Part shown: piece by piece, positions 56,177 to 64,000 of the stretch
Layout of the letters: each line of letters opens with the position of its first letter
How positions within the stretch are numbered: position 1 is the first letter of the stretch
Assembly (NCBI GenBank): GCA_018873225.1
Contig: JAEILZ010000001.1
Location: forward strand, 3,162,001-3,226,000
Length of the DNA: 64,000 nt
Source: [Phialemoniopsis] sp. UDSM-2020
Lineage: Eukaryota; Ascomycota; Sordariomycetes; Thyridiales; Thyridiaceae
Direction: 5' to 3'
Translations under genes and position numbers: made by a program
Notes under the pieces: model-generated
Database searches by the model: none
Seen by the model: only the letters and a program-made list of their open reading frames with translations
Told to the model about the DNA's origin: nothing

Positions 56177-58719
56177 CTACTGGAAAACGGAGTTGCTCTT
56201 CTTCCTCCCCAGGCTGAAGCTGAACCGCTCCTTGAGCGGCTTGTTGTCCGCCGGAGACGATGCGTTGCCGTTGCCGTGGCGGTGGTTGTTGCCGTGCTCC
56301 ACCGTCACTACTTCGCCGCCCTTATCCTTGTCCCGGCCTAGGATGCTGCCGAAGCTCCTACGCGACATGGACTTGCTGCCACGGTTGGACCGGTTGAGCA
56401 AGCCGCCGCCCGAGGTCACGCTCTTGAGTGGCGTCGTGGTGTCGGCGCTGCTGTTGGTGTTGCTGTCCTTCTTGCGCAGCTCCGCCTCGCTCGCTGCCGT
56501 CTGCTTGCTCTCTTCGAGCACCTTCTTCAGCTCCTCTTCCTCGTTCCTTCGCTGGTCACGCAGCCGGTCGAGTCGCTCCTTGCGCGCTCTGTCGTCGGCC
56601 ACGAGCTTCTCCTTGCGCATCTTCTCTTCTTGCTTGGCCTGCTCCTTCTCGGCCGCTTTGCGCGCCTTCTCCGCAGCCTTGGCCTCCTTCTTCTCTCGCT
56701 CCTTCTCCTCCTTTGTCTGCTTCCGATCTACCGAAGGAGTAGACGGTACCGGCGCCAGAGGATGGGTCTGGACAGGAACGGCCGCCTGTGGGCTAGCGAC
56801 AAAGTCTGGTGCTGTTTGTGCGTGATCCAAGGACACAAATTCATCACGGTCCTCTACAGGCGAGCCAGGCTGCACCGTCATGTTCCTGGACAGTCCACCT
56901 GCGGTACCGTTAGGCTCGACGCCGAGCGCTACCTCTGCCTTTTGACTCGCCAGCTTGACTTCCTCCAGGCCTTCAGCTTCTTGTTCCGCCACAACACTCT
57001 CAAACGTGGTTTCTCGGTAGAACAGAACATAGGCACAAGCCGTCCCAGGCTTGTCGCCAAAGAAGTTTCGAACAAAGTGCTTGTCTACCGGCTCGACCAT
57101 CTCGTCGTCAAACAGGAGCCAGCCCCGATCCTGAGTCTTGATGATAGAGACATAATGACCATGATAGGCGTGCCCTCCGATATGGACGACAACCGCGTAC
57201 AGCTCATATAGCCTATCTGGATCCTCCGCATCGTCCGTCGTGTTGAACATGCGTAAATGATAAGGATAGACGATTCGATGGAACAATTTCTCCAATCGGG
57301 TAAAGTCCTCAGTATACTTGAAGCGCTTGAGGTGCAGCGTGAGAATCTTGGGAAGCTTCTTGATCTTCATACGCTTCTCGGCCTCTTGAAGACCACCGCA
57401 ATGGTCACAGTGGAACTTGTTCCTCTCGCAGAGCATCTCCTCGGCAGAGAACTTCCTCAGACAGGACGTCACCGAGGAATGCTGCTCCAGATCAATAGAC
57501 AGATCGAGGAAAGTCTCGTCTCGTTGTGATGCCGTCTCGCAAGTAAGACACTTGGTTTCTGAAGTGAGGACGCCCTCGAAAATGTCGTGTACCCAGCCAG
57601 TCCCGGGCGATTTCGTCCCTGACCGTCCATTGGCCACCAGACCAGCGCCCAGCGCATTGTGAACCGATTGCGCCAACCCCTGCTCGGCTTCCTCACTCTC
57701 TTTGATCTGGCGCTGTCTTGCGTTTGACTCGACGTTTGTGATGACATCATTCAGAACCATGCCGTAGAACTCGTGAGCATCTTGGTGCATCGATGTCCGG
57801 AACATCTCATTATCTCGCCTGAAGATCTCCAGGAAGCGCTGGGGGCTGATGACGCCTGTTCGGGTATCGGCCTGGCGAAGGGCCATGAAGATATCCTTCA
57901 GTCCAGTGAAGGTGCACTCCTTCATGCCGTATACTGTCTGGGACTCTTGGGTCAGCTCCAAGACGGGGCCTTTGATCATCGCCTGCTTCTTCTTGTATTC
58001 GGGGGAGTCGGGTCGGTCTTCTGGTTTCAGTGGTTGGCCTGGTATAGGCTGGCCCGAGTTGATCAACTGACGCTGCTTCAACGTCTGTGATGTCGACAAA
58101 CCCTTCTTTGGAGGTGCTGGCGGTGGCGGCTCCTTGACGGCCGGTGGCCTGATCGAGACGGTGACTTTTGGCGCTGTGCCATTGGGGGTGTCTGAGGGCG
58201 AGAGCGAGGGGTAATTGACGACATTGTCCCTGAAGGGCTCGGAAAAGTATAATGCTTGGACGATCGAATTACAGTAGCTGGAGTCAAAGTCAGTTTCGAG
58301 AGAAAAAGATCTTTCTTTGGACAGATTGTGCGCCTTTACCATGTGTTTCCAAACTGCAATGTGGGAGCATCTTGTTAGCGAAGGGACCAGCTAAGAGGGG
58401 GCACTTGGAGGCGAGTACACACATTTTCCATGCCAAAGAACTTGTCCGTGCCATCTTCTCGTAATGGGCCGGCGTTTGCCAGCATCTTCTCGAGCGGTGT
58501 GATCTCTACCGGTGGCTCATCCTTCTTCTTGGCAGCGACAGCCGGGCCAGCAGTGCCAGCCGTGCCCTAGAGTGAGCGACTTTGTTAGCCGACTGTGTTT
58601 GCGAAAGCCGCCGAACTCGCGTGCTCGAGCCGGAAAGGCTGCCACAGGCCTCGGCAGGATATAGCAATTGGTGCTCGACTTACGTTGCTTGTTTTCAACT
58701 TGTTCAGGAAGCTCGACAT
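56177..58719 (-). CDS. creB: CreB-type ubiquitin carboxyl-terminal hydrolase
   Basis: This USP-family cysteine protease removes ubiquitin. In Aspergillus, CreB acts with the WD40 protein CreC in carbon catabolite repression. I read four exons: 58719-58684, 58566-58423, a 14-nt exon 58353-58340, and 58277-56177, with introns of 117, 69 and 62 nt, giving 764 aa, almost equal to A. nidulans CreB. The Cys box [17 protein letters not shown] is assembled from the small exon and the last exon, with catalytic C65 split TG|C. Further USP signatures are [15 protein letters not shown], two C-x2-C zinc pairs (CLTC and CDHC), [10 protein letters not shown] and the His box [12 protein letters not shown]. 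Residues about 560-650 form a long Lys/Glu coiled coil, typical of CreB; the tail is Ser-rich and basic. Confidence 0.93.
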
Positions 58720-61700
58720 CGTGAGGGCTATCTCTGGAATGATTTGTTGGTGATCGGAGTTGCCTGTACGGGAATTCGGCACTATCAGCCCGGGAGCTGC
58801 TTCTCGAGGGCAGCGCAATCGGAGGCAGGCTCAGCGGGCGCAATCGAGGACCAATGTCGAGAAGCAGTCGCTGGATGGATAGTGAAATGTCCAAAAAGGA
58901 AGGCTGACACCCGGTCGAAAGGCGGGACAAGATTGATATGTACAATTGCAAAAAGAAGAAGAGAAGCGTCAAGCGCAGGACCGGGAGAAGTGGTTGGACG
59001 GTGGAAGCGCGATTGGTGGCGCACAGGGTCTGAATGGGGGGGACAGATGGTGGTGGTGGTAGCCCAGTAGTGGATGCAAATGTTCAGAGCAGGTGAAGTA
59101 CCTGTAGTTTTAGTGGTAAAGACGTAGTACCCCGTACTTTATGTGTGTGCGCTGGTGTGCGTAAGGCGAGGTCACCCCTCTTGAAAGAAGACCCAGGAAA
59201 GACGCCAAAGACAGCACCCGCCCGCTTTCTGCCTCTTCTCTCGCTTTTCTCTCTGTCCCACTCGCTGGCTGCTGTTGGTGGTGGACTTTGTGGTGATCAG
59301 GGCTCCTGCTGGTCAGAGCGGGTCCGGGGCAACTTTCCCCAACGAGGTCACCCGGTCCTGGTTTGGGGGCTTTGGGGGCTCCAATTGGATTGCCCAGCTC
59401 GCTCCCGGGGGGGCATAAAAAGATGGGGGAAAAAAAGAAGAATGATTTAGCGAGACAAGGGTGTCTGAGCACAGGCTGCAGGACCACAGGATTGAGTGTG
59501 TACTTCGTAGGTAGTCTGCGCGTCCAAGTGTTCAAAGTCGAGACGAAACAGCCGCAGGGGAAAAGGGCGCAATTGTTGGGGTTTTGCGAAGCTTGGCTGT
59601 CTGTGAAGATCACAGTAGGTACATGGGCGGGCAGCAGAAGGATGTGGTGGTGGGCAGGGGACAAGAAGATCTATCCATCAAGAAGGTCCTTCAAGGCAGA
59701 CCAAGACAAACAGACAAACAGGACTACGTAAAGCTCAAAGGTAGACCATCTCTTGCGTAGGCGCCTGGCCCGTTAAGTCCGTCGCTTCGAGTCCGACTCC
59801 CAAGGAAAGATACGTAGACCACACCGGACCAGATAAACTGGCGTTATTCTAGAGCGTTGCATTTACTGGGGAAAGGCGTACAGTAACGCCACGAGGAAGA
59901 GGAGCAGTGGCCAGAAGGGGTAAAGGCAAGGAAAGCCGGGTCGCCGCTAGCAGGGACTCGTCAGTCCACCGTCGTCTAAGCTGGTGGTCTCGTTGGACAG
60001 CCAGCCCAGCGAAAAGACGGGGACGTTCCCGATCATGTCGTCGATGAGAGGCGCTTCGAGCACGCGGCGGGTTGTGCTATCCTGTCTTTGGGTAGCACGC
60101 ATGCGATGTGGACAGGGGTTGGAGGCTACTGGGTGCTCTTCTTAGCGTCTCCCCTCCGTTCCCCAATAGTGGGCTTTTACCAGACAAGCAAGAGAGATAC
60201 CTGAGGGGATGGGCGACAGGCAAAGCGATGAAAAGCGTAGGACTTTGGTCGCCTGAGAAGCCAGAGTCGGTGAGTGAGTGAGCGAGTGGCTGGGAAAGAA
60301 GTCGCGACTTGCAAGGGGATGTGCGAAGTACAAGAAGTACAAAATGTATGTGTCGGCCTTGCCTCCGTAAAGGCTGTTGGGGATCGACAGCTGAAAGCCC
60401 GTGAGCATATGGATAAAACAAGCGTTTGAAAATCATCCACAGATCCTTCTATTTTTACAGGGAAACAATTCAGCATGTTGTTGCGCGACAAACGGCCAAT
60501 GTGCATTATCATCTGCCCGTCACCTTATGGTTTCTCGCAGCTATAGATATCAGTCTGCACCAAAAGATACGGAAGACTGGACTTCTTTATCTCTAGTATG
60601 GAGCCACGGGGCGGCTACCTGCAGAAAAGGTAGCCACTCTATTATCTACGTACAGTCTCGACGAACTCTAATGGAGTAGACGGAGGATCACCTCAATGTT
60701 AGCATGAGTGCTTTATCTAGGTGACTACCCCTGCCAGCTCTGCAGAGTACCTACACTGTACAGTAGGACCCCGTTTCCAACCTCATGGTATCGTCAGATT
60801 AGCCGACCTGTCTTGATTTCTGATGGATCCAGGTCCTTCCTTGGCTGGGTCTCCCCAGTCTCACTTGATTTCTCAGCACTTCCCACACTCAGCAACAGCT
60901 GATTAATGTCAGCCTTGAGAGGGACGATTGTCAATGATCGGTGTATTGTGATATTGCGACATCGTAACAACGTCTGGTATCTTACCTTACCCAGTCGAGC
61001 CATGCAGCTCAGTAGACTTATCATATTGGACGGCACGGGCGGCGCTGATAGTCAAGACACTCTTCCCGCCACCTGTCTTTGATCCAATGCGAAACATTTC
61101 CCGGGGACCAAGCCGAGAGAGTTACCTTTCAATACCCCGTAAAAGCGAGGTCCGTCACCAAACGGATTTACCTCGTAATGCAGGATTAATATCTGCAGCT
61201 AACCAGCACTCCTACCAAGTGCCAAAGACTGGGCCAGCCCCAGCACCAAGCACTAACCCACTCCCGCCAGAACGGGAGTCGCCCGTGCGTGCGTCCATTA
61301 TCCATTGTGCGTCTTACTCCCTCACTTCTTCCCGCATTTAGCTCCGAGTCTTTTGGTTCCCAGCTCTGGCTGCTGCAGCACTATGTACACTGTCAATATG
61401 TCAAAAGTTCCCTTGTTGCAAGGGGAGAAAAAGAAAACTCGCGTCAGACTAATGCCGCCTGCATTGCTGCACACTCGGCCGGGTCGGGGCACACACCCAC
61501 AAATCACTGCCATGTACATACGGCCCCAACATCCAACATCCAAAGCCAAGCCAGCCAACTCGCCTTCACCCCCGCTCCCAATTCGACGGGACAAGCACCG
61601 AGAAAGAGCCGGCCGACGCATCCATCCCTCCTCTTGAACCTCCTCCCCGCATGACTTGGCATCCATTTCTAGGTGTGGCTGTTGCTTAGCATGCCATTCC

Positions 61701-62990
61701 CTTCCTCTGACAACCCGCATCTTGTAGGGCAGAGCGGGCAATCAGCGTGAGCCATGACTGTAAGTGTTTAGCATGATCTTCAGCGCCGTCACAGCAAACG
61801 CCGTGTTGGCAAGGCTTGTCAGCCAGAGGGCAACCTGTCCACGACCGTTTTCTGCAGTATGACGTGCAGATCAGGTCATGGTCCAAGACCAATAGCCCCT
61901 TCGCCCATGCAAGCCATGTAAGGCCCAAGCAGGCCTGGCGTGAATAGCATCGAGAAGGGACCAGAGACGCCAACCCGCCACCCCCGCATTTCGAACTTGT
62001 CACTCGTTCTTAGGTAGCTCGAAATACGAATAAGATGGTCTACGTAAGTAAGGCAGCTAGGAAGAGTCGGCACATCATCTAGGCACCCTCAAACCATCAA
62101 GAATGCGCCAGTACCCTTGATATGTGGATGGCGTACGCATGCCTGCCAGAATCCAGTACCATGGGTGCGTGGCAAGCGTGGGCAATACATCACACCAACT
62201 TTCACAACCATGCGACAACACCCTCCACCTTCCGGATATCGTAGGGCGACGGAAAAGCGCACCTATCACAACACCCTTCCGACCGGGCGCCCTTTTTGCT
62301 CACTCATGGGCCCCGCAATCTCTTCACGAACTGGAGCTCTGGAGCTTTGCTGAATCATCGAGTATCCCATCGAGTCCAGTCCAGCTTCAGGAGCTGTGAC
62401 CATGCGGGAGCTTCGGGACGGCTTACATGCAGATCGCTTGCAATCAATACCTGACGGTTCCAAGACTAAAAGCTCCCAAGTTTCTCCACTGTCGCCGGAT
62501 GGCCATGGGTTCCTTGCAGCATGGTTTTGACTTCGAGCTTAGCATTGTCTGCATTATCGCTTGTTTCGAGCCCTGATAGCTCGCGTTGTATATGCACAAG
62601 ACAGGCAAGTTTAGTCGATAGTCTCGACAAGAGGCCATTCTCGAAAAGCATCGAGATCGACGGCAAAAAGTCTTAATACGTTGCCAAGTATTGTCAAAGA
62701 CGACATATTGGAGACGAATCATGTGTTGCATTTTAGTATGAGCATACTACGATGTAGTACGACAGACAGCTGATATCTTTCAAATAGCACCGCAAAGGAC
62801 TTCGATTGATGTTACACCCTATAAACAAGGACCACTTCTAGACTGATAATGAAAGGACCTGATTCACCGGCCTCGAATCTCGTCGCAACATCGTCTTCCA
62901 TCAATTGACTAATAAGTTTACCAAGAAGCTCTTCCGCTTTTCTCTCCGCCTTCATTACTCGTGAGCTACCCTACCCCCTTTTACTCGCAA
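58720..62990. other. Largest intergenic region (4.3 kb)
   Basis: This is upstream of the CreB gene and downstream of the phosphate carrier, both on the minus strand. I read it on both strands for split genes and found no chain of exons with family resemblance. ORFs of up to 184 codons occur, e.g. minus strand 59664-59110, but their translations look random. A non-coding transcript or a lineage-specific gene cannot be excluded. Confidence 0.45.
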
Positions 62991-64000
62991 TTACTGCTTA
63001 GCAGGTGGTGCCGCTCCTCCAGTCGTCGGAAGTCCCATGAAGATCTTGAAGTAGTCCTATCAAAGATACTGATCAGTGGTGCACTCGAAATACTGTCAAC
63101 GACAAGTAGCACTTACATAGATCGTCCACTGCAGGCCAGTGAGGGTTCCGATCATGACGATTCGGACACCGAGACCATTCCAGAGACCACGGAAGCCAAT
63201 GTCCTTGTAGATGCGAGAGACGACCGCACCGAAGGCCTCGCCAGGCTCGCGGTAGGCATTGAGCTTGCTGACCATGACATCGGCAGGGTGGGAGACGACG
63301 GCGCAGAGAATACCGGCCAGGTAACCACCAGTGAAGGAGACACCGATTTGGGCACCCTTGCTGTAATCGCTCTTCTGTCCGGGGAGTCGAGCGTAGATCA
63401 TCTCGACGATGGTCTCGAACGAGGCAAACTTCATCATGGTGTACGGGATCTGCCTGGCCCACAGAGGATAGATGCCCTTGTAGAGGCCAGCCCAGCCCTC
63501 CTTCGCCGTGATCTTGCTGATGCCGTCAAAGGTACCGGTGTAAGCCGAAGGGATCGTGGTCTGCATGCGGACCTTGACGGCCTCGAAGGGGCATAGAGCG
63601 ATATCAGCCAGGAACTCGGCAGAGGCCGAGGCGGTCAGGTAGAGCACAGTCTTGTACTTGGCAGCAGCCTCCGGGCCGGCAAGATCCGAGTACGTCTTCT
63701 TGAAGTATTCATACCAACCGTACTTGAACGCGCCCTGGGCCGAGTAGCCAAGGAGTGTCGGACTCCAGCCTGTGAAGATGCCACGAAGGCCCTCCGCTCG
63801 GTAGATCAGGCCCCATCCCTGCATGTTGCTCTTGTAGAGCTTGGCGTCGACCTGGCGCCGACATTTGACCAGGTCAAGAGGTGTGACGGCGGTATGGGTG
63901 AGGCCCTATGGTCAAGTCCAGTGTGTCAATGGACTGTGGTTGATTTCAAAGGTGAGCTGTGCAATTGCAAACTTACACAAGCCAAGAGACCTCCCAGAGT
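62991..64000 (-). CDS. MIR1: Mitochondrial phosphate carrier, 3' part (partial)
   Basis: This inner-membrane carrier imports phosphate with protons into the matrix for ATP synthesis. The 5' end lies beyond the window. The visible exons on the minus strand are 64000-63977, 63905-63117 and 63056-62991, with introns of 71 and 60 nt. All three carrier repeats show their signature: TPLDLVKCRRQ, CPFEAVKVRMQ and HPADVMVSKLN. The phosphate-carrier-specific sequence includes GWSPTLLGYSAQGAFKYGWYE and YPLWARQIPYTMMKFASFE. The last exon gives DYFKIFMGLPTTGG and ends in APPAKQ. The join TLGGLLAC to GLTHTAVTPLD matches the family exactly. Confidence 0.95.

Noticed and set aside
58278..58342. Reading straight through upstream of 58277 as the CreB N-terminus
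   Set aside because: It replaces the conserved GNTC of the Cys box with unrelated residues. The splice from the 14-nt exon restores the family motif exactly.
59110..59664. 184-codon minus-strand ORF upstream of the CreB gene
   Set aside because: The translation is low-complexity and resembles no protein, and no splice structure extends it into a domain.
59755..59820. Possible tRNA with a GCTTCGAGTCC B-box-like sequence
   Set aside because: The T-stem has a C-C mismatch at its closing pair and no 5' acceptor strand complementary to the 3' end is found at the right distance.
1..64000. Transposon, RIP-mutated repeat, CRISPR or secondary-metabolite cluster
   Set aside because: No transposase, reverse transcriptase, long terminal repeats, AT-rich RIP-like blocks, spaced direct repeats or polyketide/peptide synthetase sequence were seen.

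Overview
This is a stretch of nuclear DNA from a filamentous ascomycete (Pezizomycotina, most likely a Sordariomycete). The evidence is short GT-AG introns, mostly 50-120 nt, inside nearly all genes; a Zn2Cys6 regulator with a fungal-type middle region; fungus-specific families (Kre2/Mnt1 GT15, CreB, DUF3602/PAR32, and an RA-LRR-PP2C adenylate cyclase); and intergenic DNA with TACCTAGGTA palindromes. I cannot name the species from sequence alone. I see no mobile element, CRISPR array, secondary-metabolite cluster or convincing tRNA or rRNA.

Layout. 0.7-8 kb: a Zn2Cys6 transcription factor (-), 5-aminolevulinate synthase (-) with two CP-type heme motifs in its leader, and a doubtful small ORF. 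8.1-13.3 kb: an intronless 1726-aa SNF2 ATPase of ATRX/ARIP4 type (-). 14.8-17.4 kb: glutathione synthetase (+) and mitochondrial ssDNA-binding protein (-), convergent. 21-28.4 kb: LYAR-type nucleolar zinc-finger protein (+), PEX10 (-), ERD1/EXS protein (+) and a GT15 mannosyltransferase (-). 30-43.7 kb: an unrecognised serine/proline-rich protein (+), adenylate cyclase (+, 2192 aa) and a DUF3602 protein (+). 45.6-51.1 kb: Atg22-like vacuolar transporter (+) and a BAH-PHD chromatin protein (+). 52.3-58.7 kb: ALG12 (-), YOS1 (+, 83 aa in four exons) and the CreB-type deubiquitinase (-). 63-64 kb: 3' part of the mitochondrial phosphate carrier (-), cut by the window edge.

The content is mainly conserved housekeeping and signalling. 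Several genes serve the secretory pathway and glycosylation (ERD1, GT15, ALG12, YOS1). Others serve mitochondria (ALAS, mtSSB, phosphate carrier), organelle turnover (PEX10, Atg22-like), nutrient and carbon signalling (adenylate cyclase, CreB, DUF3602) and chromatin (SNF2, BAH-PHD). These are separate transcription units, not a cluster with one task. Intergenic distances are long (up to 4.3 kb) and hold no gene I can support.

The most interesting signals are these: the PHD finger of the BAH-PHD protein lacks its last cysteine pair locally, and a C-x2-C turns up about 160 residues later at the extreme C-terminus; the catalytic cysteine codon of CreB is split by an intron next to a 14-nt exon; all three YOS1 introns split an isoleucine codon after its A; and the SNF2 protein has a SAM-like N-terminus. 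I found no evidence for a wholly new biological system. Exon boundaries were read by hand from splice signals, reading frame and family similarity, without transcript data.
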